From contig NZ_SLXU01000001.1 of assembly GCF_004343505.1 (NCBI RefSeq), forward strand, positions 675,701 to 739,700: a stretch of DNA of 64,000 bases. Reading direction: 5' to 3'. The notes beneath the pieces are model-generated. The model searched no databases and was not told where the DNA came from. It saw only the letters and a program-made list of their open reading frames with translations. Each line of letters opens with the position of its first letter. The first letter of the stretch is position 1. Position numbers and translations under genes: made by a program. Below, piece by piece: positions 27,824 to 38,460 of the stretch. This DNA is from Rhodovulum bhavnagarense (GTDB lineage: Bacteria; Pseudomonadota; Alphaproteobacteria; Rhodobacterales; Rhodobacteraceae).

Positions 27824-29428
27824 GTGACCCAGACCTTTCTTCTTGGCCTTGACGGGGCGAGCTATACCGTTTTGCGCCCGCTGATCGACGGATCGGCGGA
27901 TGAAGGGGTGGTGATGCCCTATCTTGCCGGCCTTGTTGCAGACGGTTACTCGGCAACCTTGCGCTCAACAGCCCATCCCCTGACCCCTCCGGCCTGGACC
28001 TCGGTCTGCACCGGGCGCACGCCCGGCCATCACGGCATCTACGATTTCGTCCGTTTCGAGGATATGGGCGACGACATCTATTTCACGCTTTACGATTCCC
28101 GTGACATCCGCTGCGAGACGTTGTGGCAGATTGCGGGCCGTGCGGGAAAGACGGTGGCCTCGTTGAATTTCCCGATGATGGCCCCCCCCCAAGAGGTCAA
28201 CGGCGCGCTGGTGCCCGGGTTCGTGTCTTGGAAACACCTGCGCCGCAACACCTGGCCGCGCGAACTTTACGACCGGATCAAGACGCTGGACGGGTTCGAC
28301 CCACGCGAAATGTCGTGGGATTTCGAACGTGAAAGCCAGATCGGCGACGTGATGCCCGATGACGAACTCCATGACTGGGTCGAAAAGCACCTGCCGCGCG
28401 ACCACCAGTGGTTCAACATCGGTCTGCATCTGCTGCGCGAGGACAATCCTGACCTGATGGCGCTGATGCTGGACGGAACCGACAAGATCCAGCACCAGGC
28501 CTGGCACGTGCTGGACCCCAGGTACTGGAACCCGTCAGAGGCATCGCATGGCCGCAAGAAGGTGCGAGCGCTGGTTCTGGATTATTTCCGCGGGTTGGAC
28601 GGTTATATTCGCGAATTGCACCAGGCCGCGGGGCCGGATTGTCAGTTCGTGATCGTGTCAGATCACGGCTTTACCGGGGCCGAAAAAGTCGTGCGCATCA
28701 ACAAATATCTTGAATCTTTGGGGGTCTTGGCATGGCGTGCGCATGACGGGTCAGAGGCTGCGCGTCGCCGGGACCTTGCCAACTTTGCCAATCTCGACTG
28801 GACACGGACCCGCGCCTATTGCCCGACGCCCTCGTCCAACGGGGTGGTGATCCGGGTGAAGTCTGACAAGAATCCCGGTGGCGTCGATCCCGCCGAATAC
28901 GAGAGCTTTCGCGCCGGCTTGATCGCCGAGTTGCTGGCGCTTCGCGATCCCGAGACCGGCGAGGCTGTGATCCGCGAGGTTCTCAAGCGCGAGGACGCCT
29001 TTCCCGGACCCGCGATGGGACAGGCCCCGGATCTTACGCTGGTGCTGTCGGATCACGGATTTGTGTCGGTGCGTAACCTCGCGCCCGCCGTGGTTACCCG
29101 CCCGGTGCCGATGGGCACGCATCACCCCGACGGCATTTTCATAATGACCGGTCCTGGCGTGCGTCGCGCGCAGGGTGCGGTGCTGTCGATCGTTGACACG
29201 ACTGCAATCGTGGCACACGGCTTGGGACTGGATATTCCGGCCGATTTCGAGGGCAGGGTGCCGGATGATTTGTTCGATGGCGCCTGGCTGACGGAACACC
29301 CGGTCAGGATCGGCGGGCAGACCGCCGCGCAGGATGGCACGCCCGCGCATGATGGCGACGAGGCTGATGAGGATCAACGCGAAGAGGTTCTGGCCCAGCT
29401 TCGTCTGCTTGGCTATCTTGAGGACTGA
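27824..29428 (+). CDS. type I phosphodiesterase / nucleotide pyrophosphatase-like protein
   Basis: A 534-residue alkaline-phosphatase-superfamily enzyme of the nucleotide pyrophosphatase/phosphodiesterase type. The metal-binding Asp is in LLGLDGASY, the likely Thr nucleophile in PPAWTSVCTGRTPGHHGI, and the second metal site in VIVSDHGFTG. A third ligand region is GTHHPDGIFIMTGPG. No signal peptide is seen. The GTG at 27824 was chosen because a GGGGAG ribosome site lies just upstream. It follows the ACP gene by 27 bases. It could remove or transfer a phospho group on the product or on a carrier-bound nucleotide donor. The second member of this superfamily, at 4794, lies at the other end of the cluster. 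Confidence 0.8.
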   Translation: MTQTFLLGLDGASYTVLRPLIDGSADEGVVMPYLAGLVADGYSATLRSTAHPLTPPAWTSVCTGRTPGHHGIYDFVRFEDMGDDIYFTLYDSRDIRCETLWQIAGRAGKTVASLNFPMMAPPQEVNGALVPGFVSWKHLRRNTWPRELYDRIKTLDGFDPREMSWDFERESQIGDVMPDDELHDWVEKHLPRDHQWFNIGLHLLREDNPDLMALMLDGTDKIQHQAWHVLDPRYWNPSEASHGRKKVRALVLDYFRGLDGYIRELHQAAGPDCQFVIVSDHGFTGAEKVVRINKYLESLGVLAWRAHDGSEAARRRDLANFANLDWTRTRAYCPTPSSNGVVIRVKSDKNPGGVDPAEYESFRAGLIAELLALRDPETGEAVIREVLKREDAFPGPAMGQAPDLTLVLSDHGFVSVRNLAPAVVTRPVPMGTHHPDGIFIMTGPGVRRAQGAVLSIVDTTAIVAHGLGLDIPADFEGRVPDDLFDGAWLTEHPVRIGGQTAAQDGTPAHDGDEADEDQREEVLAQLRLLGYLED

Positions 29429-29458
29429 CAGCCGGGCGCTTGGGCCGGGGGGCGCGCG

Positions 29459-30370
29459 ATGGCGATGATCGACGTGGGCGGCGTGCGCCTGCATGCCACC
29501 CTGATCCCACAGCGGAGCAGGCGACCGGCGGGTCAGGCCCCGATGGTCTTTGTTCATGGTCTCGCCGCCTCGCAGGCCTTTTGGTACGCGGCAGGGGTGC
29601 AGGTTTTGACCGGTCTGGGTCCGTGCCTGGTCTACGACCTGCGCGGCCACGGCAAGAGCGATACACCCGAAACCGGCTTTGGTCTGGATCGCATGAGCGC
29701 AGATCTGCTTGCGGTGATGGATGCGCACGAAATCCCGCGGGCCAATATCGTATGCCATTCCTTTGGCGGCATGATCGCGCTTTATACTGCCTTGAAGGCC
29801 CCCGAGCGGGTGCAAAGCCTTGTTCTTGCCGATGTGCGCGTGCGCCCCTTGCAACAAAAACTTGACATCGCCGTGCCGGCCAAGGCCCTGCCGCCCGGCC
29901 TGATACGTCGGCTGCGCAGCCTTGGCATCGATGCAGGCCAGATCTCAAATGCCGATGACGGGGTCGATTACCTGCGCACCGTGGCAAGAATCCAACTCGC
30001 CGCGGGGGATGAGGCGGGGGATCTGCTTTCGGCGATCTATCATCATCCCGGGCTGTTTCGTTCACGGCGAAACGCACAGAAATGGGTTCAGCTTGCCGAA
30101 CGTGCGGCCTTCGTCGATGCGCTGCGCGAGGGGGACAGCTTTGGCGCGCAGGATCTGGGGCGGCTGTCTCTGCCGATGCTGATCCTGGTCGGGGCAAAAT
30201 CCAGCACGCTGGCCTCGGCGCGCGCGCTGCATGAACTTTGCCCGACGACCGTTTTGCGTGAAATTCCCGATATGGGGCATTTTTTTCCGATGTCGCGCCC
30301 GCGCCTGTTCCTGCGGCCAACTGTGCGTTTCCTGCACGCGGTCAATACCGGGCGGCTGAAGGGTGTTTGA
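29459..30370 (+). CDS. alpha/beta hydrolase
   Basis: A 303-residue hydrolase of the Abhydrolase-1 type. The oxyanion loop is FVHGLAASQAF, an acidic turn is YDLRGHGKSDTP, the nucleophile elbow is VCHSFGGM with the Ser, and the likely catalytic His is in PDMGHFFPM. It has no signal peptide. It is the last gene of the run, 30 bases after the phosphodiesterase. In such clusters a hydrolase like this can act as a thioesterase that frees the chain from the ACP, but an ester hydrolase acting on another metabolite is equally possible. Confidence 0.75.
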   Translation: MAMIDVGGVRLHATLIPQRSRRPAGQAPMVFVHGLAASQAFWYAAGVQVLTGLGPCLVYDLRGHGKSDTPETGFGLDRMSADLLAVMDAHEIPRANIVCHSFGGMIALYTALKAPERVQSLVLADVRVRPLQQKLDIAVPAKALPPGLIRRLRSLGIDAGQISNADDGVDYLRTVARIQLAAGDEAGDLLSAIYHHPGLFRSRRNAQKWVQLAERAAFVDALREGDSFGAQDLGRLSLPMLILVGAKSSTLASARALHELCPTTVLREIPDMGHFFPMSRPRLFLRPTVRFLHAVNTGRLKGV

Positions 30371-30393
30371 GTGGGCATCTTTCGCAATGCCTT

Positions 30394-30424
30394 AAATTTC
30401 GCTAATCGCACATGACGGAAATTT
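30394..30424. repeat. short inverted repeat upstream of the rRNA methyltransferase gene
   Basis: AAATTTC at 30394-30400 is repeated as GAAATTT at 30418-30424, with 17 bases between. It sits in the AT-richer leader after the cluster end and before the small frame at 30444. It could be a protein-binding site or a chance palindrome. Confidence 0.35.
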
Positions 30425-30443
30425 CACGGTGCAGGAGACAGAG

Positions 30444-30530
30444 GTGAACCGCATCCTTGCGACAGTCATGAGCGGCAGTGCGGGGCAGGTGGGCCTTCGG
30501 TTTGCGCCAGTTTTCGGGCGGTCATCATGA
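30444..30530 (+). CDS. candidate 28-residue leader ORF coupled to the methyltransferase gene
   Basis: A short frame starting with GTG (MNRILATVMSGSAGQVGLRF...) has a good AGGAG ribosome site about seven bases upstream, and its TGA overlaps the ATG of the next gene (ATGA). The spacing suggests a translated leader that feeds ribosomes into the methyltransferase gene. No known peptide family is recognised. Conservation of the frame in relatives would be needed to call it real. Confidence 0.3.
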   Translation: MNRILATVMSGSAGQVGLRFAPVFGRSS

Positions 30531-31705
30531 CCCCGGCCGCGCGGGTGGCGGCGGCGATCGGGCTGCTGGATGAGTGGCTGGCCGGTGCGCCGGCCGAGCG
30601 GCTGTTGACCAACTGGGCCCGCGCGAACCGCTATGCCGGGGCGCGTGACCGGGCGGCGATACGCGATCTTGTCTTCGACGCGTTGCGACGGTGTCGGTCG
30701 GTCGCGGCGCTGGGAGGGGCGCAAACCGGGCGCGCGATGATGATCGGATTGATGCGGGCCCGCGGCGAGGATCTCAACGTGCTGTTCACGGGCGAGGGCT
30801 ATGGGCCTGCGCCGCTTTGCGAGGCCGAATGGAATGCAGGCCTTGCGCCCGACGACCTGCCCGAACTGGTCGGGTGCGATTGCCCAGAGGCGTTGGCCCC
30901 GGTCCTGCGCGACAGTCTTGGCCGGGATTTCCTGCCCGTGATGCATGCGCTACAGGACCGCGCACCGGTTTTCCTGCGCGTCAATACCCGGCTTGCGTCG
31001 CTTGAGCAGGCCCGCGCCACGCTGGCCGCCGAGGGGATAGAAACGCGGTCTCATCCCCTGTCACCGACGGCGCTCGAGGTAACGTCGAATGCCCGGCGTA
31101 TCCAGGCCGGACGGGCCTTTGCCGATGGCTTGGTCGAGTTGCAGGACGCGGCCTCGCAGGCGGTGGCGGACATGATGCCGCTGATCCCGGGTGGACGTTT
31201 TCTGGATTACTGCGCGGGCGGCGGAGGAAAGACCCTGGCGCTGGCTGCGCGGGGAGAGGGGGCGTTCTTTGCCCATGATGCCGCGCCCGAGCGGATGCGT
31301 GATCTGCCTGACCGGGCAAATCGGGCGGGGGTGCGGGTCACCATAGCCGCCCGGCCACAAGATGCCGGGCTTTTTGATCTGGTCCTGTGCGATGTGCCAT
31401 GTTCGGGCTCTGGTGCGTGGCGCCGCAGCCCCGAGGCCAAGTGGCGCATGACGCCCGATGATCTGGCGCGCTTGACCGACGTTCAGGCCGCGATACTTGA
31501 TCGAGCGGCGGGCCTGGTCGGGCCGGGTGGGGCACTGGGATATGCGACCTGTTCGCTGATTTCTGCAGAGAACGGCGCACAGATCGACGCTTTCGTGCAA
31601 CGCAATCCGGCCTGGCGGGTCGAAGCCGAACGGCAGTTTAGCCCGCTTGAGGGTGGGGACGGGTTCTTTGCCGCGGTACTGCGACGGGAGACGGGGGAGT
31701 GTTAA
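30527..31705 (+). CDS. RsmB-type 16S rRNA (cytosine-C5) methyltransferase
   Basis: A 392-residue SAM-dependent RNA methyltransferase of the NOL1/NOP2/RsmB group, expected to place m5C on rRNA. The SAM site is FLDYCAGGGGKTLALAA. The two catalytic cysteines lie in DVPCSGSG (Cys292) and YATCSL (Cys342). The N-terminal part resembles the NusB-like RNA-binding half of RsmB but is shorter than in E. coli. The ATG overlaps the stop of a short upstream frame. The gene lies between the biosynthetic cluster and cckA and is probably a core gene unrelated to the cluster. Confidence 0.85.
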   Translation: MTPAARVAAAIGLLDEWLAGAPAERLLTNWARANRYAGARDRAAIRDLVFDALRRCRSVAALGGAQTGRAMMIGLMRARGEDLNVLFTGEGYGPAPLCEAEWNAGLAPDDLPELVGCDCPEALAPVLRDSLGRDFLPVMHALQDRAPVFLRVNTRLASLEQARATLAAEGIETRSHPLSPTALEVTSNARRIQAGRAFADGLVELQDAASQAVADMMPLIPGGRFLDYCAGGGGKTLALAARGEGAFFAHDAAPERMRDLPDRANRAGVRVTIAARPQDAGLFDLVLCDVPCSGSGAWRRSPEAKWRMTPDDLARLTDVQAAILDRAAGLVGPGGALGYATCSLISAENGAQIDAFVQRNPAWRVEAERQFSPLEGGDGFFAAVLRRETGEC

Positions 31706-31766
31706 CCGGGGATTAATACCTTGGCGCAACACTCGCTCTCAATCCTGGTCTCGATCGGAGTCCGCC

Positions 31767-34082
31767 TTGCATCGCCACGTCACCGCCCTCGCGGCCTTGG
31801 CTCGCGACCCCATCACGCGGGGGGATGCGTCTTTGTGGTTGTTCCTGTCTGCATCCTTGCTGTCGATCCTGGGTGTTTTCTTTACCCCCGATGTGATCGG
31901 GATGCCCTTGCTGGCCGCTGCGGGGGCATTGGTTGCACTGGGGGTAGTGCTGCGCGTGGCGGGGGCGCCGTCGGGGCCTTTGGGGCGGCGCAAGCTTGCC
32001 GGATTGATCTCGGGCGAAAGCGGGGCCTGTATCGTGACCGATGCAGGGGGGCGGGTCCATCTGTCCACCGTCGAGGCACGGCACCGGCTTCCGGTCAGTC
32101 GGGGCCATGCCTTGAGCGAGGCGTTGGGGGCGGTTTTCGCCGATCCCGCCCGTGCGATTTCCGAGTTGCTGGATCGCGCGTCGGAGGGCGGGGCCGCCAC
32201 GCGCCTGTGCCGTAGCCCGCAGGGTACGTTGCGCGTCAGCGTCACCCGTGCGAGTGCGCGGGCTTATCTGTGGCGGTTTGACGGAGGGGGCGACTGGGTG
32301 TCGCCTGCGGGCCTGCCGATGCTGCGGGCCACGACCGGGGGGGTGGTGCTGTCGGTGAATCCGGCCGCTCGGGCGCTTGTGGGCGGGGTGCCGCAAACCA
32401 CGGCGGAGTTGGGGCTGGACGGGTTGCCGCCGGACGAGGTTGTCGCGACCGGGCTCGACACGGCGGACGGGCGCGTTTGGCGAGGGGGGCTTCGCCTGGC
32501 CGTTGGACCCGATACCGACGAGATCTACCTTCTGCCAAGCGCACCGCCGCCGATTGCCTGCGGTCTTGGGCCGGCGGAGTCCGAAGCCGGAGAACAGGCT
32601 TTGCTGGAAACGCTGCCGGTGGCGCTCTTGGAACTCGAACGTGACGGTCACGTGCGTTTTGCCAATGGTCGGGCGCGACAGCTTTTGGAGCTTGCACCGG
32701 GGATTCCGGCCAATCTGTGCGACCTGCTTGAGGGGCTGGGCCGTCCGATCCGCGACTGGCTGGATGCCGTGGCTGAGGGCCGCGCACCCAGCCGCGGCGA
32801 GGTCGTGCGCGCCGCCTTGCCGGATCGGGATACCTACCTGCGGATCACGCTCGATCGGCATGGTCGAGGCGGCGGCCTGGTCGCGGTGCTGGATGACGTG
32901 ACCGCGATGAAATCGCTTGAGGCACAATTTGCCCAAAGCCAGAAGACCCAGGCGATCGGCCAGTTGGCCGGAGGAATAGCACATGATTTCAATAATCTGC
33001 TGACTGCTATCTCGGGTCATTGCGACCTGTTGATGTTACGCCATGATGCGGGCGACCCCGATTACGGCGATCTCGTTCAGATCCATCAGAACGCCAATCG
33101 CGCCGCCAGCCTCGTGGGGCAGCTTCTGGCCTTCTCGCGCAAGCAGACCCTGCGTCCAGAGGTTCTGGATCTGCGCGACACGCTGGGCGAGTTGGGCCAC
33201 TTGCTTGATCGTCTTGTCGGAGAACGGGTTCGTCTGCGCATGCGCCACGCTCCCGACCTGCCCCCGGTGCGCGCCGACAAGCGCCAGCTAGAGCAGGTGG
33301 TGATGAATCTCGTCGTCAATGCCCGCGATGCGATGCCGGACGGCGGCATCATTCGGCTTGAAACCGAGTTCTTGCATCTTTCCGCGCCAGAACGGCGCGA
33401 CCGCGCCGAAGTTCCGCCCGGCGCCTATGCGGTGATCCATGTCAGTGATGACGGCCTGGGGATTGCGCCTGACAAGCTGTCCAAGATATTCGAACCTTTC
33501 TACACGACCAAGCGCACCGGAGAGGGCACCGGACTGGGCCTGTCCACGGCCTATGGGATCATAAAGCAGACCGGCGGTTTCATCTTCGTTGAAAGCGTGC
33601 CGGGGCAAGGAAGCTGTTTTTCGGTCTATCTGCCGGCCCATATGGGCCCCGTTGTCGCGCAGGCCCCTGTCGATCCCGGCGCCGAGGAAGACCCGCAAGA
33701 AGGTGGCGTCGTGCTGTTGGTTGAGGACGAGGCGCCGGTGCGGGCCTTTGCTGTGCGGGCTCTGCGGCTGAAGGGGCACACCGTTCTTGAGGCCGCGAAT
33801 GGCGAGGACGCGCTCGATCTTTTAGAGGATGACGCACTTGCGCCCGATATCCTGGTCACTGACATGGTGATGCCTGAGATGGACGGCCCCACCCTCGCCG
33901 CCGAGGTCCGTATCCGCCGTCCTGGCCTTCCTGTGCTGTTCATGTCCGGCCATGCCGAGGATTCGATGCGCGAGGCACGTTTGCGGCTGGATAAGGCGGA
34001 ATTCCTGCAAAAGCCGTTTTCCCTGGAAATGCTGGCAGCGGCTGTCAGGCGGGGAATCCGGGCAGGACGCGATGGATCGTAA
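31767..34082 (+). CDS. cckA: hybrid sensor kinase CckA
   Basis: A 771-residue membrane histidine kinase that, in alphaproteobacteria, feeds the ChpT-CtrA phosphorelay controlling cell cycle, motility or gene-transfer traits. Two membrane helices lie at the N-terminus, then PAS-like regions. The dimerisation box has His406 in GGIAHDFNNLL, the ATPase domain has NLVVNARDAMP and GTGLGLSTAYGI, and a C-terminal receiver has Asp699 in VTDMVMPEMDGP. I chose the TTG at 31767 because a GGAG ribosome site sits six bases before it and the protein then begins with LHRHVTAL; no better ATG exists. Its position before recA and alaS fits Rhodobacterales gene order. Confidence 0.92.
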   Translation: MHRHVTALAALARDPITRGDASLWLFLSASLLSILGVFFTPDVIGMPLLAAAGALVALGVVLRVAGAPSGPLGRRKLAGLISGESGACIVTDAGGRVHLSTVEARHRLPVSRGHALSEALGAVFADPARAISELLDRASEGGAATRLCRSPQGTLRVSVTRASARAYLWRFDGGGDWVSPAGLPMLRATTGGVVLSVNPAARALVGGVPQTTAELGLDGLPPDEVVATGLDTADGRVWRGGLRLAVGPDTDEIYLLPSAPPPIACGLGPAESEAGEQALLETLPVALLELERDGHVRFANGRARQLLELAPGIPANLCDLLEGLGRPIRDWLDAVAEGRAPSRGEVVRAALPDRDTYLRITLDRHGRGGGLVAVLDDVTAMKSLEAQFAQSQKTQAIGQLAGGIAHDFNNLLTAISGHCDLLMLRHDAGDPDYGDLVQIHQNANRAASLVGQLLAFSRKQTLRPEVLDLRDTLGELGHLLDRLVGERVRLRMRHAPDLPPVRADKRQLEQVVMNLVVNARDAMPDGGIIRLETEFLHLSAPERRDRAEVPPGAYAVIHVSDDGLGIAPDKLSKIFEPFYTTKRTGEGTGLGLSTAYGIIKQTGGFIFVESVPGQGSCFSVYLPAHMGPVVAQAPVDPGAEEDPQEGGVVLLVEDEAPVRAFAVRALRLKGHTVLEAANGEDALDLLEDDALAPDILVTDMVMPEMDGPTLAAEVRIRRPGLPVLFMSGHAEDSMREARLRLDKAEFLQKPFSLEMLAAAVRRGIRAGRDGS

Positions 34083-34133
34083 CTGCCTGTTAACCACATG
34101 CCGCGAAGATCGCGTCGAGAATTCTGTTGAAAT

Positions 34134-34148
34134 GTTCTCTTTTTGGTC
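34134..34148 (+). promoter_or_regulatory. candidate SOS box upstream of recA
   Basis: GTTC at 34134-34137 is followed after seven bases by GGTC at 34145-34148, one mismatch from the GTTC-N7-GTTC LexA site known in alphaproteobacteria. It lies about 80 bases before the recA start, where a LexA site is expected. Confidence 0.4.
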
Positions 34149-34226
34149 CCATTAGTAGGGTGAACAAAAGGTGATCAAGAGCAGTCATTGCCGCCCGGCG
34201 ACGGGTGTGAAATAAGGATGAAACAC

Positions 34227-35294
<1,068 letters not shown>

Positions 35295-35312
35295 GAGCCT
35301 TTGACCCCGTCA

Positions 35313-35340
35313 GGCCGGGCCAGCTAGGCCCGGCCTTTTC
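35313..35340 (+). terminator. rho-independent terminator after recA
   Basis: Perfect nine-base stem GGCCGGGCC (35313-35321) and GGCCCGGCC (35327-35335) with a five-base loop AGCTA, followed by TTTTC. It lies about 20 bases after the recA stop and separates recA from alaS. Confidence 0.9.
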
Positions 35341-35422
35341 GTAAGGCATGGACAGCCCCGGCGCACGGCGATACATCGGGCCGACGATATTTCCGAACCC
35401 GTGTCCGAAAGGCCCGTTGCAC

Positions 35423-38080
35423 ATGCCCAGCCTGAACGAAATTCGTTCGACCTTCCTGAGCTATTTCGAACGGAACGGCCATAAGGTGGTCGAAAGTTCC
35501 CCCCTCGTGCCGCGCAACGACCCCACGCTGATGTTCGCCAATTCCGGCATGGTTCAGTTCAAGAACCTGTTTACCGGGGTCGAGCACCGCGATTACAAGC
35601 GCGCCACCACCGCACAGAAATGCGTGCGCGCAGGGGGCAAGCATAACGACCTGGATAATGTCGGCTATACCGCGCGCCATCATACTTTCTTTGAAATGCT
35701 CGGCAATTTCAGCTTTGGCGATTATTTCAAGGAACAGGCCATCCCCTTTGCCTGGGAATTGCTGACGCGCGATTTCGACATCCCTGCCGAGCGGCTTCTG
35801 GTGACCGTCTACCACACGGATGACGAGGCCGCGGCGATCTGGAAAAAGGTGGCTGGCCTGCCCGATGACCGGATCATCCGCATCCCCACCAATGATAATT
35901 TCTGGCAAATGGGCGATACTGGCCCTTGCGGCCCCTGCACCGAGATCTTTTTCGACCACGGTGATCATATCTGGGGCGGCCCGCCGGGCAGCAAGGACGA
36001 GGACGGTGACCGGTTCATAGAGATCTGGAACCTCGTCTTCATGCAATACGAACAGTTCGACGATGGCACCCGCCGCGATCTGTCAGCCCAATCGATCGAT
36101 ACCGGCATGGGGCTTGAGCGCATCGGCGCGCTGTTGCAGGGCAAGCACGACAATTACGACACCGACCTGATGCGGGCGCTGATCGAGGCGTCCGCCAATG
36201 CCACCTCGTCCGAACCCGACGGGCCGGGCAACGTGCATCACCGGGTGATTGCGGATCACCTGCGCTCGACCTCTTTTCTGATCGCCGATGGGGTGATGCC
36301 CTCCAACGAGGGGCGTGGCTACGTGCTGCGCCGGATCATGCGCCGGGCGATGCGGCATGCGCACCTCTTGGGCGCAAAAGACCCGGTCATGCACCGGTTG
36401 GTGCCCGCGCTGGTCACCCAGATGGGCGCGGCCTATCCCGAACTCGGACGTGCGCAGGCCCTGATCGAGGAAACGCTCGTGCTTGAAGAAACCCGGTTCA
36501 TCCAGACGCTCGATCGCGGGCTGCGTTTGCTTGATGACGAACTGGCGCGCCTGCCTGAGGGTGCGCCGCTACCGGGGGCTGCGGCGTTCCGGCTTTATGA
36601 CACTTATGGCTTTCCGCTCGACCTGACCCAGGATGCGTTGCGCGAACAGGGGCGCGGGGTGGATGTCGCGGGATTTGATGCGGCGATGGCCGAACAAAAG
36701 GCCAAGGCCCGTGCCGCCTGGACCGGTTCGGGCGAGGCGAAAGAGGCGCGCATCTGGTTCGAGCTTTCCGAACGCATCGCCCCCACCGAGTTTTTGGGCT
36801 ATGACACCGAGGTGGCAGAGGGCCAGGTCATGGCGCTGGTTGTCGATGGCCGGGCCGTCGATTCCCTCCCCGAGGGCGGCGAGGGGTGGATGGTGGTCAA
36901 CCAGACCCCGTTCTACGGTGAATCGGGCGGCCAGGTGGGCGATAGTGGCACCTATCTTAAGCCCGATGGGGCGGGTGCGGTTATCGATACGCAAAAGATG
37001 CCCGGCGGGCTGTTCGCCCACAAGGTGCGGCCCGAAAAGGCCGTGCTTTGCATGGGGGACGCGCTGGAACTGCGTGTCGATCACGCCCGTCGCGGCGCAA
37101 TCCGCGCCAGTCATTCGGCCACTCACCTGCTCCACGAGGCCCTGCGCCAGACCTTGGGCGATCATGTCGCGCAAAAGGGCTCGCTGAATGCGCCGGACCG
37201 GCTGCGCTTCGATTTCAGCCATGCCAAGGCGATGAGCGCGGAGGAACTGGCGACGGTGGAATCCGAGGTCAACGCCTTCATCCGGCAGAACTCGGCGGTG
37301 GAAACCCGGATCATGACGCCGGACGACGCCCGCGCCATCGGCGCGCAGGCGCTGTTCGGCGAGAAATACGGCGACGAGGTGCGCGTGGTCTCGATGGGCC
37401 GCGCCGCGACCGGCAAGGGCCACGACGGCAACACCTGGTCGATCGAGCTCTGCGGCGGCACCCATGTGCGCCAGACCGGCGATATCGGGCAATTCCTGAT
37501 CCTATCTGAGAACGCTTCTGCTGCGGGTGTGAGACGCATCGAAGCAATTACCGGGCAGGATGCGATAACCGACATTCGCAAGCATCTGTTGATCCTTGAT
37601 CGCCTGACGCTCGATCTTGGCTGTCTGCCCGAAGAGATGAGTGCTCGCGTTTCCAGCCTAAAGAAGGAGAAACGGGCGCTGGAAACGGAAGTAGCTTCCC
37701 TGCGCCGCGAGCTTGCGATGGCGGGGCCGGGCGGCGCGGCGCCCGAAACGCGGCAGGTCGGCGGCGTGCCGTTCTTCGCGCAGGTGCTGTCGGGGGTGTC
37801 GGGCAAGGACCTGCCGCCCTTGATCGACGAGCACAAGGCGCGGCTCGGCTCGGGCGCGGTGCTGCTGATCGCCGAGGCGGGCGGCAAGGCCGCGGTGGCG
37901 GCCGGCGTGACCGACGACCTGACCGGCAAGCTGTCGGCGGTCGATCTGGTGCGGGCTGCGGTGGCCGAACTGGGCGGCAAGGGCGGTGGCGGACGGCCCG
38001 ACATGGCACAGGGCGGCGGCAAGGACAGCACTAATGCGGAGGCCGCGATAAAGGCTGCGCAGGCGGTGCTGGGGTCATAG
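35423..38080 (+). CDS. alaS: alanyl-tRNA synthetase
   Basis: An 885-residue class II synthetase that charges tRNA-Ala and edits mischarged Ser and Gly. Catalytic-core marks are [17 protein letters not shown] and [16 protein letters not shown]. The editing site has [10 protein letters not shown] and the Cys-containing [16 protein letters not shown]-terminal DHHA1-like glycine-rich domain ends with [18 protein letters not shown] 35423 begins [12 protein letters not shown], the usual N-terminus; upstream in-frame codons run into the leader. GC content drops in about 37498-37700 compared with both flanks, which may reflect recombination. Confidence 0.97.
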   Translation: MPSLNEIRSTFLSYFERNGHKVVESSPLVPRNDPTLMFANSGMVQFKNLFTGVEHRDYKRATTAQKCVRAGGKHNDLDNVGYTARHHTFFEMLGNFSFGDYFKEQAIPFAWELLTRDFDIPAERLLVTVYHTDDEAAAIWKKVAGLPDDRIIRIPTNDNFWQMGDTGPCGPCTEIFFDHGDHIWGGPPGSKDEDGDRFIEIWNLVFMQYEQFDDGTRRDLSAQSIDTGMGLERIGALLQGKHDNYDTDLMRALIEASANATSSEPDGPGNVHHRVIADHLRSTSFLIADGVMPSNEGRGYVLRRIMRRAMRHAHLLGAKDPVMHRLVPALVTQMGAAYPELGRAQALIEETLVLEETRFIQTLDRGLRLLDDELARLPEGAPLPGAAAFRLYDTYGFPLDLTQDALREQGRGVDVAGFDAAMAEQKAKARAAWTGSGEAKEARIWFELSERIAPTEFLGYDTEVAEGQVMALVVDGRAVDSLPEGGEGWMVVNQTPFYGESGGQVGDSGTYLKPDGAGAVIDTQKMPGGLFAHKVRPEKAVLCMGDALELRVDHARRGAIRASHSATHLLHEALRQTLGDHVAQKGSLNAPDRLRFDFSHAKAMSAEELATVESEVNAFIRQNSAVETRIMTPDDARAIGAQALFGEKYGDEVRVVSMGRAATGKGHDGNTWSIELCGGTHVRQTGDIGQFLILSENASAAGVRRIEAITGQDAITDIRKHLLILDRLTLDLGCLPEEMSARVSSLKKEKRALETEVASLRRELAMAGPGGAAPETRQVGGVPFFAQVLSGVSGKDLPPLIDEHKARLGSGAVLLIAEAGGKAAVAAGVTDDLTGKLSAVDLVRAAVAELGGKGGGGRPDMAQGGGKDSTNAEAAIKAAQAVLGS

Positions 38081-38368
38081 ATGCCTGCTCTGTGGATTGC
38101 CCATGTCACCGTCACCGATCCCGAGGCCTATGCCCGCTATGCGGAACTTGCTGGGCCCGCGATTGCGAAACATGATGGCCGCTTCATCGCGCGCGGCGGC
38201 CGCTTCGTTCAGCTCGAGGGCCATGAACGGGCGCGCAACGTGGTCGCCTGGTTTCCGTCCGTCGAGGCCGCAGAGGCCTGTTACCACTCGCCAGACTACC
38301 AAACGGCGCTCGATCATGCCCGCGGCGCCTCGGAACGGGAGTTGCTGATCGTCGAAACCAGCGAGTAA
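38081..38368 (+). CDS. DUF1330 family protein
   Basis: A 95-residue protein of the DUF1330 (dimeric alpha-beta barrel) family. It begins MPALWIAHVTVTDPEAYARY, contains GGRFVQLEGHERARN, and has the family's VVAWFPSVEAAEACYHSPDY core. Its ATG follows the alaS stop with no gap (TAGATG), so it is read from the alaS transcript. The function of the family is not settled. A hairpin terminator follows directly. Confidence 0.85.
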   Translation: MPALWIAHVTVTDPEAYARYAELAGPAIAKHDGRFIARGGRFVQLEGHERARNVVAWFPSVEAAEACYHSPDYQTALDHARGASERELLIVETSE

Positions 38369-38398
38369 AAGGGCCGGGGTGATTTACCCCAGCCCTTT
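38368..38398 (+). terminator. terminator after the DUF1330 gene
   Basis: Thirteen-base stem AAAGGGCCGGGGT (38368-38380) with ACCCCAGCCCTTT (38386-38398), one mismatch, loop GATTT, then TCTTCTTCTT. It sits between convergent genes and may also work for the opposite strand. Confidence 0.8.
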
Positions 38399-38424
38399 CT
38401 TCTTCTTGGAAAAAATACCCCAAA

Positions 38425-38445
38425 CGGGCCGCAGGCCCGCAATTT
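38425..38445 (-). terminator. short hairpin after typA
   Basis: CGGGCC (38425-38430), loop GCA, GGCCCG (38434-38439), with an A-rich flank at 38422-38424 that reads as TTT on the minus strand and an AATTTT on the plus strand. It lies about 20 bases past the typA stop and likely ends its transcript. The stem is short. Confidence 0.5.
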
Positions 38446-38460
38446 TCCAGGTGAAAATCG

